Below, in pieces: positions 8,629 through 18,772 of a stretch of DNA of 64,000 bases; within the stretch, counting starts at the first letter, position 1; the number at the start of each line of letters is the position of its first letter. This DNA comes from Martinezella rhizogenes (GTDB taxonomy: Bacteria > Pseudomonadota > Alphaproteobacteria > Rhizobiales > Rhizobiaceae). A program made the position numbers and the translations under genes. The stretch spans positions 372,001 to 436,000 of the forward strand of contig NZ_SGNY01000002.1 in NCBI RefSeq assembly GCF_007002745.1, written 5' to 3'. The notes below the pieces were generated by a model. The model was not told the DNA's origin. It was given only the letters and a program-made list of their open reading frames with translations, and did not search any database.

Positions 8629-9531
8629 TCAAAGAGAACCGGCCTCGGCTGAACGCGCTTGCGAAAGCATCCATTCGATGAGCGTCACCAGATCGGGATT
8701 ATCAAGCATGCGCCGCGGATAAACCAGAAAATAGGCAAGCGTGCTGGCCATGTCTTTTCCAAAGGGCGCGATCAACGCACCTTCCGCAAGCTCGCGGGAA
8801 ACGAGCGAGCGTCGCGTCAACGCAATGCCATGCCCGGCTTTCGCCGCATCCAGTGCGCCATTGCTGTCGATGAAGACCGTGCCGCCGGAGGCATCGACAT
8901 CGGATGCTCCGGCCGCCTCCAGCCAGCGCCGCCACTCATTGCGGTTTTCATCATGCAGAAGCGGCACGGCTTTCAGGTCTCCCGCCTCCTGAAGCGGTCC
9001 GTATTTCTCAAGAAGCTGCGGCGAACAGACCGGCAGAGTGCTGTCATCGATGAAACGGATGCTCTCCAGCCCTTCATAACGACCAAAACCGTGCCGCACC
9101 GCCAGATCGACATCGTCCCGCGAAAAATCCACGAGCCGGTTGGTCACGCTGATGCGGACGTCCACATAGGGGTGTTGCTGCTGAAAGGCCGGCAATCTCG
9201 GCATCAGCCATTGTATGGCGAAAGTCGGCGTACAGCTGAGGGTCAGAACCGTGATCTCGGATCGAGCCGTCAGTTCCGCCGTCGCCTCGCGCATCATCCG
9301 GAAGGCGGTGCGAAGCGCGCCGTAATAACGCTCCCCCTCCCGCGTCAGCTGGATACTGCGCGGCTTGCGGAAAAACAGCTGCACGCCAAGCCGCGTCTCC
9401 AGCTCCCGGATTTGCAGGCTGACCGCGCCAGGGGTGACATTCAGCTCGTTGGAAGCAAGCGTGACGCTGCGATACCGCGCCGCGGCTTCAAAGGCCTGCA
9501 GCCCTTTAAGCGATGGAAGTTCCGTTGCCAT
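8629..9531 (-). CDS. LysR family transcriptional regulator, GcvA-like
   Basis: A 300-residue LysR regulator. The winged helix-turn-helix is residues 1-65 (LKGLQAFEAAARYRSVTLAS, then LNVTPGAVSLQIRELETRLG), followed by a periplasmic-binding-protein-like effector domain with the GcvA-subfamily pattern LMPRLPAFQQQHP and DVDLAVRHGFG. It is transcribed divergently from a DMT-family exporter, and the shared 198-base region carries a strong dyad at 9637-9666. It likely controls that exporter and itself. The effector is not predictable. Confidence 0.93.
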   Translation of the reverse strand: MATELPSLKGLQAFEAAARYRSVTLASNELNVTPGAVSLQIRELETRLGVQLFFRKPRSIQLTREGERYYGALRTAFRMMREATAELTARSEITVLTLSCTPTFAIQWLMPRLPAFQQQHPYVDVRISVTNRLVDFSRDDVDLAVRHGFGRYEGLESIRFIDDSTLPVCSPQLLEKYGPLQEAGDLKAVPLLHDENRNEWRRWLEAAGASDVDASGGTVFIDSNGALDAAKAGHGIALTRRSLVSRELAEGALIAPFGKDMASTLAYFLVYPRRMLDNPDLVTLIEWMLSQARSAEAGSL

Positions 9532-9636
9532 GATTTAGCTGAGCTCAATTATCGCGAGAGAAACTATCGTTTGAAAACACAATAAAGCAGGGAGTAAATA
9601 GACGCAACAGGATATGGGGGCGGAGAAAGTGCCGCA

Positions 9637-9666
9637 ATATCGGCTTGAGGTAAACTCAACCGATAT
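9637..9666. promoter_or_regulatory. candidate LysR operator (interrupted dyad)
   Basis: Inverted repeat with arms atatcgg-c-ttgag and ctcaa-ccgatat around a gtaaa spacer; 12 of 12 positions pair apart from a single bulged c. It lies 64 bases upstream of the exporter ATG and 106 bases from the regulator ATG. The inner TTGAG-N5-CTCAA has the T-N-A dyad form expected of LysR regulators. Confidence 0.7.
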
Positions 9667-9729
9667 CGGGTGGATGGCAGCGTGCCTTCCTGCAATCATG
9701 TCGATATTCATATAGCGTGGGAGACGATT

Positions 9730-10656
9730 ATGGCGATACAGAAACAGATGGATGCCCGAGAGTGGGCAATGCTCATAGCGCTCTCACTACTCTGGGGCGG
9801 ATCATTCTTTTTCGTTGGCGTCGCAGTCAAGGAACTGCCGCCCGTCACCATCGTCACGTTGCGGGTCACGCTTGCCGCTGCGGCGCTTCTCATCGTCTGC
9901 CGTATCATGGGCCTTCATCTGCCGCGCCAATGGGCGGTGTGGCGCGCCTTTTTCGGCATGGGGCTGCTCAACAACATCATTCCCTTCTGCCTGATCGTCT
10001 GGGGCCAGACCCATATTGCCAGCGGGCTTGCCTCGATCCTCAATGCCACCACGCCCCTTTTCACCGTCATCGTCGCGCATTTCCTGACCGCTGACGAAAA
10101 GATGACCGGTAACAAGCTCGTCGGCGTACTGATCGGTTTTGCCGGCGTGGCGACGATGATAGGTCCTGCAGCCTTTGGCGGATCATCCGGCCTCTGGGGC
10201 CAGATCGCCATTCTCGGCGCGGCCATCTCCTATTCCTTCGCCGGCATATTCGGCCGCCGCTTCAAGGCCATGGGCGTGCCGCCGCTGATGACCGCCACCG
10301 GCCAGATATCCTCTTCGACGCTGATGCTGATCCCGGTCGCCCTTCTCGTCGACAGGCCATGGACACTCACCATGCCAAGCCTCGGCACCTGGGGCGCGCT
10401 GATCGGCATCGCCCTGTTGTCGACGGCCCTCGCCTACCTCATCTTCTTCCGCATTCTTGCCAGCGCCGGCGCCACCAACCTCGCCCTCGTCACCTTCCTC
10501 ATTCCCGTCAGCGCCATCCTGCTCGGTTCGCTGCTTCTCGGCGAGCAACTGGAAATGAAGCATTTCGCCGGCATGGCGATGATCGCTGCCGGTCTTGCCG
10601 CAATCGATGGCAGATTGTTTTCCAGATTGCGCCAGCCGCGCCAGCGGCTGCAATGA
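9730..10656 (+). CDS. DMT superfamily (EamA) transporter
   Basis: Inner-membrane protein of 308 residues with about ten hydrophobic helices arranged as two EamA repeats. Recognisable features are LLWGGSFFFVGVAVKELPPVT at the start of repeat 1 and GALIGIALLSTALAYLIFFRIL in repeat 2. Family members export amino acids, metabolites or drugs; the substrate is unknown. The ATG at 9730 has gggag 8 bases upstream. It is divergent from a LysR regulator with a dyad between them, and ends at an intrinsic terminator. Confidence 0.92.
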   Translation: MAIQKQMDAREWAMLIALSLLWGGSFFFVGVAVKELPPVTIVTLRVTLAAAALLIVCRIMGLHLPRQWAVWRAFFGMGLLNNIIPFCLIVWGQTHIASGLASILNATTPLFTVIVAHFLTADEKMTGNKLVGVLIGFAGVATMIGPAAFGGSSGLWGQIAILGAAISYSFAGIFGRRFKAMGVPPLMTATGQISSSTLMLIPVALLVDRPWTLTMPSLGTWGALIGIALLSTALAYLIFFRILASAGATNLALVTFLIPVSAILLGSLLLGEQLEMKHFAGMAMIAAGLAAIDGRLFSRLRQPRQRLQ

Positions 10657-10667
10657 GGCCGGACGAT

Positions 10668-10700
10668 CGAGGCCGACTTGCGAGACGGCCTCGTTCTTTT
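10668..10700 (+). terminator. intrinsic terminator of the DMT transporter gene
   Basis: Stem cgaggccg / cggcctcg (8 bp) with a 10-base loop, followed by ttctttt. It starts 12 bases after the transporter stop. Confidence 0.85.
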
Positions 10701-10949
10701 CCTCTCAGCCCGATGTTTTCCGGCAATGAACGCTTCCGTGCCGTCTTGACGCCCGGCGGCTCCTCTGGCCTTATGCCGCCATGACCAGCTTTGCCACCAA
10801 CATGCATCTCACCGTGACCATTCGCCCCGCAGGGCGCGTGGCGGTGTCAGTGCGTTAGTCAACTGGTCATCCGTCCACCACCCTGCCGCATATTGGCAGG
10901 GTCTGGTGTTCCCGCTCTGCCTCGGCTGAAAAATCCAAGGAGAGCAGAC
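10701..10949. other. intergenic region before the acetyltransferase gene
   Basis: Contains a hairpin ccctgcc-gcatatt-ggcaggg at 10881-10901, flanked by acca and tggt, about 50 bases before the next ATG. It could be a leader structure or an operator. No T-run follows it. Nothing else was recognised. Confidence 0.45.
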
Positions 10950-11486
10950 ATGCCGGAAAGCGATATACCCTCACCCCTGGACCCCGATGCGCGCTGGCCC
11001 GAAGGCCTGTGTATTCGCGCCCGCACCCCGGCAGATGCGCCGGGGATAACGGCACTGCACAACATGGCCGGATTTCGCAACGGGACGCTGCGCTGGCCGC
11101 ATCAGAATCCGGAAGATATTCGCAAAGGGATCGAAACCCAGTCGGCCAACAGCTTTGCGCTGGTCGCCATCCTCGACGGCAAGATCGTCGGCGATATCGG
11201 CTTGACGCGCCACACCAACCGCCGGGCCCATGCGGGCAGCATCGGCATGGGTGTTCATGATGCCTATACGGGACAGGGAATCGGCAGCGCCATGATCGGC
11301 GAAATCCTCGCCATTGCGGATCGCTGGCTGGACCTGAAAAGGATCGAACTGACCGTTTTCACCGACAATGAGCCGGCGCTGGCGCTTTATCGTAAATTCG
11401 GTTTCGAGGTCGAGGGCCATCTGAAATCCTTCGCCTTCCGCGACGGCGAGTATATCGATGCCTATTGCATGGCGCGTCTGCGGTAA
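10950..11486 (+). CDS. GNAT family N-acetyltransferase
   Basis: A 178-residue acetyltransferase. The acetyl-CoA binding motif A is GVHDAYTGQGIGSAMI (Q-x-x-G-x-G/A type), followed by IELTVFTDNEPALALYRKFGFEVEG, the usual C-terminal strand and helix. The overall pattern resembles RimI/PhnO-like small-molecule or protein acetyltransferases; the acceptor is unknown. The ATG at 10950 is preceded by aaggaga at a good distance. It converges on the kinase gene with a 4-base gap. Confidence 0.9.
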   Translation: MPESDIPSPLDPDARWPEGLCIRARTPADAPGITALHNMAGFRNGTLRWPHQNPEDIRKGIETQSANSFALVAILDGKIVGDIGLTRHTNRRAHAGSIGMGVHDAYTGQGIGSAMIGEILAIADRWLDLKRIELTVFTDNEPALALYRKFGFEVEGHLKSFAFRDGEYIDAYCMARLR

Positions 11487-11490
11487 TGGT

Positions 11491-12387
11491 TCAGACAGCC
11501 AAGCAATGATCCTCAAACACGCGCCGAATGGTCCGCCGCGACCATTCGGTCATTTCTTCGTTCCGCCCGCGCTCGGCATCCAGTACGATCAACGCCTTCC
11601 ACAGTGCCCAGCCGCGCCCGCGCTGCCATGTGGCCTCATCCAGATCCAGCGCCCGGCGAAAAACAGCCCGGCTTTCCGCATCAAGCACATTCCACGCGAG
11701 AATGAGATCGGACGACGGATCGCCGACGCCGGAACTGCCGAAATCGATGACGGCCGACAGGCGCCCGTCCAGCACCAAGAGATTGCCCTCGGCAATATCG
11801 CCATGCACCCACACGCCCTGCCCCTGCCAACGGCTCGAAAGCGCAAGCTGCCATATCTCCATGGCCAGCGCCTGATCCACCTCATCGGAAAGGCGCGCCA
11901 CCGAGGCTCTCGCCTCGCCATCATAGACTGCCAGCGATCCACCGCGATGGAAATTATGTGCGCCCGCAAGGGGGCCATCCGAAGCATCGATGTCATGCAG
12001 GGCGTTCAAAAACCCCGCAACATCGCTGGCGATGGCCGAAAGATTGATGCTTTCCAGCTGCCGGGCGAGAGGTTCACCCTTCAGCCAGCGATAGACGGAC
12101 CAGCAAAACGGATAATCCTCACCCGGCTGTCCAAGCGCCAAGGGCGCGGGAATCGGAACCGGCAGGAACGGCGCAAGGGCCGGCAGCCACCGATGTTCCT
12201 TCTCCACCTGCGCCACATAGCGCTCAGCACTTGGCATGCGGATCAGCATGTCGTCGCCAAGGCGGAAGCTGCGATTGTCCCAGCCGCTCAATTCCACCGG
12301 CCGAACATCGAGCGCCGCCCATTGCGAAAACTGGCTGGCAATCAGCGCCCGGACCTGCTGCGTGGTGACGACAATCCGGTCATCCAT
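11491..12387 (-). CDS. APH family aminoglycoside phosphotransferase-like kinase
   Basis: A 298-residue small-molecule kinase. It shows the APH Brenner motif VWVHGDIAEGNLL (catalytic Asp in HGD, Asn downstream) and the Mg-binding AVIDFGSSGVGDPSSD. The N-terminal lobe carries LSGWDNRSFRLGDDMLIRMP. Such chromosomal proteins are usually annotated as aminoglycoside phosphotransferases, but the natural substrate is often a metabolite and resistance should not be assumed. It lies 64 bases upstream of the ligA stop on the same strand. Confidence 0.9.
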   Translation of the reverse strand: MDDRIVVTTQQVRALIASQFSQWAALDVRPVELSGWDNRSFRLGDDMLIRMPSAERYVAQVEKEHRWLPALAPFLPVPIPAPLALGQPGEDYPFCWSVYRWLKGEPLARQLESINLSAIASDVAGFLNALHDIDASDGPLAGAHNFHRGGSLAVYDGEARASVARLSDEVDQALAMEIWQLALSSRWQGQGVWVHGDIAEGNLLVLDGRLSAVIDFGSSGVGDPSSDLILAWNVLDAESRAVFRRALDLDEATWQRGRGWALWKALIVLDAERGRNEEMTEWSRRTIRRVFEDHCLAV

Positions 12388-12451
12388 GATGCGTTCCCCG
12401 TTTCAGGCGCAAACCTCTGGCGATGCAGGACAACACGGCGATGACGGCATA

Positions 12452-14644
<2,193 letters not shown>

Positions 14645-14751
14645 TTACCGAACGCTTTTAGCCGAAATAAAACAGCAATAAAATCAGTTTTGCCGCCAGA
14701 CTCACAAGACCCACAATGCCGATCGTGCTCTCGCAACGCTTTGGCGAACGA

Positions 14752-16425
14752 TCAGTCCTTGGCAGCCAGCAGACGGGCCGCCGCAGCCCTCGCCTCGTCG
14801 GTCACCGATGCGCCGGCCAGCATGCGGGCGATCTCTTCGGTCCGGTGTTTCGGCTCCATCGTCGCCACGCGGGTGGCGATGCGCTCGCTGCCATCGCCGG
14901 ATGGGCCTTTGGAAATCAAGAGATGGGTCGCCGCCCGCGCCGCCACCTGCGGTGCATGGGTGACGGAGAGAACTTGCACCGTCTTCGACAGGCGACGCAA
15001 CCGCTGGCCGATAGCATCCGCCACGGCACCACCAACACCCGTATCGATTTCATCGAACACCAGGGTCGGCGCCGAACCACGATCCGCCAGCGCAACCTTC
15101 AAAGCCAGCAGGAAGCGGGACAATTCACCACCCGAGGCGACTTTCATGATCGGTCCCGGCCGTGTGCCCGGATTGGTCTGAACGTGGAATTCGACGGTAT
15201 CGATGCCGTCGGCCGTCGCCTGATCGGTATCGGAGGTGACCTCGACGGTAAACCGTGCCCGCTCCAGCTTCAGCGCCGGCAGCTCGGCCATCACAGCATC
15301 GGAAAGCGCATCCGCCGCATGGCGGCGTTTGTCGGAAAGCGATTGGGCGGCACGGTCGAAATCAGCTTTGACGACGCCGAGATTGGCCTCCAACTTGCCG
15401 AGCTTTTCCTCACCGGCATCGAGATCGGCAAGATCAGCCACCATTTTTTCGGCTAGAGCCGGCAGGTCAGGCACAGCGACATTATATTTACGGCCGGCGG
15501 CGCGCAGCGCGAACAGTCGCTCCTCCACCCGCTCCAGTTCACGCGGATCGAATTCGGTGCGGCGCAACGCCGCCTCCACTTCCATCTGTGCATTGGAAAG
15601 GCTGTCCAGCGCGGCATCCAGCAACTGCACGGTGTCTTCCAGCAGGCCGGGCGCTTCGTGGCTCTTGCGCTCAAGCCGGCGCATCATGGATGCAATGACA
15701 GGCACGGGCGAAGCATTGCCATTCAGAAACTCGCTGGCTTCGGCGATATCGCCGGCAATGCGTTCGGATTTCTGCATCACCGCCCGGCGCTCGGCAAGCT
15801 CCTCCTCTTCACCGTCACGCGGCGAAAGCCCTTCGAGTTCCTCGACGGAAGAGCGCAGGTAATCCGCCTCGCGGGCGGCGGCCTCCACCTTGGCGCGGTG
15901 GGTCTTCAGGGCGCGCTCGGCGTCTTTCCAGGTGCGGTAGAAACCCTGAACGGCGCGGGCCTCATCGCTCAGCCCGGCAAAGGCATCCAGCAGCGTGCGG
16001 TGGGCATCGGTATCGACAAGCGCACGGTCATCATGCTGGCCGTGAATTTCCACCAGCAATTGCCCGAGCTGCCGCATCATCTGCACGCTGATGGCCTGAT
16101 CGTTGATATAGGCCTTGGTACGTCCGTCGGAGGATTGCACGCGGCGAAAAATCAGGTCGCCGTCGTCATCGAGACCGTTTTCCCGCAGAAGAAGCCGTGT
16201 CGGATGATTGTTGGGGACTTCGAACGTGGCAGTCACCTGCCCCTTGTCCTCGCCATGCCGTACAAGGCCGCCATCGCCCCGGCCACCCAGCGCAAGGGAA
16301 AGACTGTCGAGCAGGATCGATTTGCCCGCGCCGGTTTCCCCCGTCAACACGGAAAGGCCCGCCTCAAAACCGAGGTCGAGCCTTTCAATCAGGACGATAT
16401 CGCGAATCGAGAGCTGGACCAGCAT
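14752..16425 (-). CDS. recN: DNA repair protein RecN
   Basis: SMC-like ATPase of 557 residues acting in double-strand-break repair. The N-terminal Walker A is GETGAGKS (residues 29-36); the central part is a charged coiled coil with abundant Arg, Glu and Ala; the C-terminal half has the ABC signature VASGGELSRFLLALK and Walker B TLVFDEIDTGVGG. Length and order are canonical. It starts 15 bases after the bamD stop, so the two are probably one transcript. Confidence 0.97.
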   Translation of the reverse strand: MLVQLSIRDIVLIERLDLGFEAGLSVLTGETGAGKSILLDSLSLALGGRGDGGLVRHGEDKGQVTATFEVPNNHPTRLLLRENGLDDDGDLIFRRVQSSDGRTKAYINDQAISVQMMRQLGQLLVEIHGQHDDRALVDTDAHRTLLDAFAGLSDEARAVQGFYRTWKDAERALKTHRAKVEAAAREADYLRSSVEELEGLSPRDGEEEELAERRAVMQKSERIAGDIAEASEFLNGNASPVPVIASMMRRLERKSHEAPGLLEDTVQLLDAALDSLSNAQMEVEAALRRTEFDPRELERVEERLFALRAAGRKYNVAVPDLPALAEKMVADLADLDAGEEKLGKLEANLGVVKADFDRAAQSLSDKRRHAADALSDAVMAELPALKLERARFTVEVTSDTDQATADGIDTVEFHVQTNPGTRPGPIMKVASGGELSRFLLALKVALADRGSAPTLVFDEIDTGVGGAVADAIGQRLRRLSKTVQVLSVTHAPQVAARAATHLLISKGPSGDGSERIATRVATMEPKHRTEEIARMLAGASVTDEARAAAARLLAAKD

Positions 16426-16440
16426 GGCCTATGCCCCGTC

Positions 16441-17283
16441 TCAGGCGCCGATAAGCTTCTTGCCGGCGCGCGAAATCCAGGACCCCTTGTTTTCACGCGG
16501 CTCCAGCCCGTTGCCTTTCAGCAGCTTGTAGGAGTCCGCATACCATTGGCTGTCGGGATAGTTGTTACCGAGAACGGCGGCCGCGGTCTGCGCTTCTTCC
16601 ACCAGGCCCATCGCATAATAGGCCTCCGTCAGACGCGCCAGCGCTTCCTCGATCTGGTTGGTGTTCTGGTACTGCTCGACGACGATGCGGAAACGCGAAA
16701 CGGCGGCGAGATATTCCTTGCGCTCAAGGTAATAACGGCCGACCTGCATTTCGCGGCCGGCGAGCTGGTCGCGGGCGAAACGGATCTTGGCCTGCGCATC
16801 GGCGACATATTCCGAATCGGGATAGTCGTTGACGACCTTGCTCATCGCCTCGACCGTACGCTGTGCTGCGCGCTGGTCCTGCGTCACGTCGGAAATCTGC
16901 TTCGAATAGGCAAGGCCGATCATGTACTGAACATAAGCCGCATCCTTGGAACGCGGATATTGCCGCAGGAAGCGGCTGCCATTGGTGATGGCCACATCAT
17001 TCTTGTTGGTGCGCGTCGCAATGAACGTCTGCATGACAAGCGCCTTCTGGCCCCATTCGGTGAATGGATATTGCTTGTCGATCGCCTCGAACTTGCGTGA
17101 GGCTTCCGTCATGTTGCCGGCGTTCATGTTGGCAAGCCCCTGCTTGTACAGAACGTCAGGCGGATCGGATTCAAAACCGAGCTTGGTAATGTCGATATCC
17201 GGATCGGACTGGCAGGCCGTGACGGCGACACTTGCACCGACCAACAACAACGAAACGGCGATCCCCCGCATCGTACCCTTCAT
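16441..17283 (-). CDS. bamD: outer membrane assembly lipoprotein BamD
   Basis: Lipoprotein component of the BAM complex that inserts beta-barrel proteins. The N-terminal signal MRGIAVSLLLVGASVAVTAC ends in a lipobox cysteine, followed by SDPDID and five TPR-like repeats starting at PPDVLYKQGLANMNAGNMTEASRKF and including KAYSKQ-type helices. About 280 residues, as expected. Three ATGs are possible (17307, 17283, 17271); 17283 gives a compact signal peptide. The gene sits between lpxC and recN, a conserved alphaproteobacterial arrangement. Confidence 0.94.
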   Translation of the reverse strand: MKGTMRGIAVSLLLVGASVAVTACQSDPDIDITKLGFESDPPDVLYKQGLANMNAGNMTEASRKFEAIDKQYPFTEWGQKALVMQTFIATRTNKNDVAITNGSRFLRQYPRSKDAAYVQYMIGLAYSKQISDVTQDQRAAQRTVEAMSKVVNDYPDSEYVADAQAKIRFARDQLAGREMQVGRYYLERKEYLAAVSRFRIVVEQYQNTNQIEEALARLTEAYYAMGLVEEAQTAAAVLGNNYPDSQWYADSYKLLKGNGLEPRENKGSWISRAGKKLIGA

Positions 17284-17484
17284 CGCACCAGACCCTACAT
17301 GCTTCATTCGACAGTTCCCACTTCCCGCGCAAATACATAAGCATCGGCTTTGCACTGGCGTTTCTAGCCATAAAAGCATCCGCAGGGCAACGCAATGATG
17401 ACGCATTAACGCATTTTTATGGCATCCGCGCGCGCAATCGCATGAATATCAGGCGATATGACGAAACATCTTGCCCTGCATCAT

Positions 17485-17515
17485 AAAAAAGCCGCCCCCA
17501 GGGGAGCGGCTTTTT
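17485..17515 (-). terminator. intrinsic terminator of lpxC
   Basis: gccgc/gcggc stem extended by ccc/ggg, flanked by six A on the left and five T on the right, so it can work on both strands. It lies 28 bases past the lpxC stop and separates lpxC from bamD. Confidence 0.9.
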
Positions 17516-17542
17516 CTGTCAATCGATAGCCTGCGAACAAAC

Positions 17543-18502
17543 TCAAGCAGACCAGGGCGCAAATTCCGGCATGTTGACCGGTACGAATTCGCGGGCGCGC
17601 ACCATCTGGTTGCGGGCAGCCGGTGCTTCGACGATCTCGTAAGCCGTGCGGTCGCTCAGCAAAGCCTTCAGCGCATTGGCATTGACCTTGTGGCCGCCGC
17701 GATAGGACCGGTAGCAGCCGATGAACTGCGCGCCGGCAAGCGCCAGGTCGCCCACGGCGTCCAGCGTCTTGTGACGGACGAATTCGTCCTTGGCGTAACG
17801 CAGACCTTCCATGTTGATGACGCTGTTATCGTCGGAAATGACGACGGAATTCTCAAGCGAGGAGCCGAGCGCATAACCGGCAGCCCACAGGCGCTCCACG
17901 TCACGCATGAAACCGAAGGTACGGGCGCGCGACAATTCGTTCTTGAACGTCTCAGCCGTCAGGTCGCCCTTCCAGGACTGCTTGCCGATCAGCGGCGTGT
18001 CGAAATCGATGTCGACTTCAAAGCGTGTGCCGTCATAGGGACGGAATTCTGCCCAGGAAGCGCCCGAGTCGATGCGCACCGGCTTGGTGACGCGAATATA
18101 GCGGCGCTTCGCACCAAGGTTCTTGATGCCGACCGATTCGATGGCCTCGATGAAGGGAGCAGAGCTGCCATCCATGATCGGTGCTTCCGGACCGTCAACC
18201 TCAACGACGAGATTGTCGAGGCCCATGGCGTAGATGGCGGCCATGACGTGCTCGATCGTCGCCACTGACTGGGACAGCGAACGGCCGAGCACGGTGCACA
18301 GGTCGGTATTGCCGACATTGGCCGAAACCGCCTTCAACTCGGTGACGTTGCCATTGTCATGAAGGCGATGGAATACGATGCCCGTCCCAGCTTCTGCGGG
18401 CTGGAACGTCATAGAGACCGGATTGCCGGAATGCACGCCAATGCCTTTAAGCTGAACAGCATTTGCGATAGTTGTCTGAAATCCGAGCAGTCCGATAGTC
18501 AT
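17543..18502 (-). CDS. lpxC: UDP-3-O-acyl-N-acetylglucosamine deacetylase LpxC
   Basis: Zinc amidase for the committed step of lipid A synthesis, 319 residues. The start MTIGLLGFQTTI, the substrate motif GVHSGNPVSM, zinc-ligand histidine in TIEHVMAAIYAM, the DGSSAPFIEAI loop, and the KDEFVRHKTLDAVGDLALAG segment with the other ligands are all present. The ATG at 18502 fits the family; upstream in-frame codons are not conserved. It has its own terminator, and a perfect TTAA-N7-TTAA site lies upstream at 18690. Confidence 0.97.
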   Translation of the reverse strand: MTIGLLGFQTTIANAVQLKGIGVHSGNPVSMTFQPAEAGTGIVFHRLHDNGNVTELKAVSANVGNTDLCTVLGRSLSQSVATIEHVMAAIYAMGLDNLVVEVDGPEAPIMDGSSAPFIEAIESVGIKNLGAKRRYIRVTKPVRIDSGASWAEFRPYDGTRFEVDIDFDTPLIGKQSWKGDLTAETFKNELSRARTFGFMRDVERLWAAGYALGSSLENSVVISDDNSVINMEGLRYAKDEFVRHKTLDAVGDLALAGAQFIGCYRSYRGGHKVNANALKALLSDRTAYEIVEAPAARNQMVRAREFVPVNMPEFAPWSA

Positions 18503-18689
18503 GCGTATATGCCTTGTTTTGCAAACCGCGCCGTTTGGTGAAGCGCCGTTCAAGTTTTAAAGCCGGTTTTGGCGACCGGCCAAGTCCGTATTTTCCTTTA
18601 CCCAGCCTCATACATACGCACATGTAGGTGCCACGACAAATCACTGTTCGTTTCGGATTGTTACACGCATAAACTATTGAAAACGCAAA

Positions 18690-18704
18690 TTAATTTAGTG
18701 TTAA
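18690..18704. promoter_or_regulatory. candidate CtrA box upstream of lpxC
   Basis: Perfect match to the CtrA consensus TTAA-N7-TTAA (spacer tttagtg). It lies between the ftsZ terminator and lpxC, 188 bases upstream of the lpxC start. The region is AT-rich, so a chance match is possible. Confidence 0.45.
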
Positions 18705-18720
18705 TCACGCAAAATAAACA

Positions 18721-18750
18721 AAACGCCCGGGTCGTGAAACCCGGGCGTTT
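18721..18750 (-). terminator. intrinsic terminator of ftsZ
   Basis: Stem aaacgcccggg / cccgggcgttt (11 bp) with an 8-base loop, followed on the minus strand by tgtttatttt. It starts 23 bases after the ftsZ stop and separates ftsZ from lpxC. Confidence 0.92.
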
Positions 18751-18772
18751 GAAGAGGCGGATGGAATCGCCT

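Noticed and set aside
11491..12387. Antibiotic-resistance gene reading of the APH-like kinase
   Set aside because: Chromosomal APH-fold kinases are common and mostly act on metabolites; nothing in the context indicates resistance.
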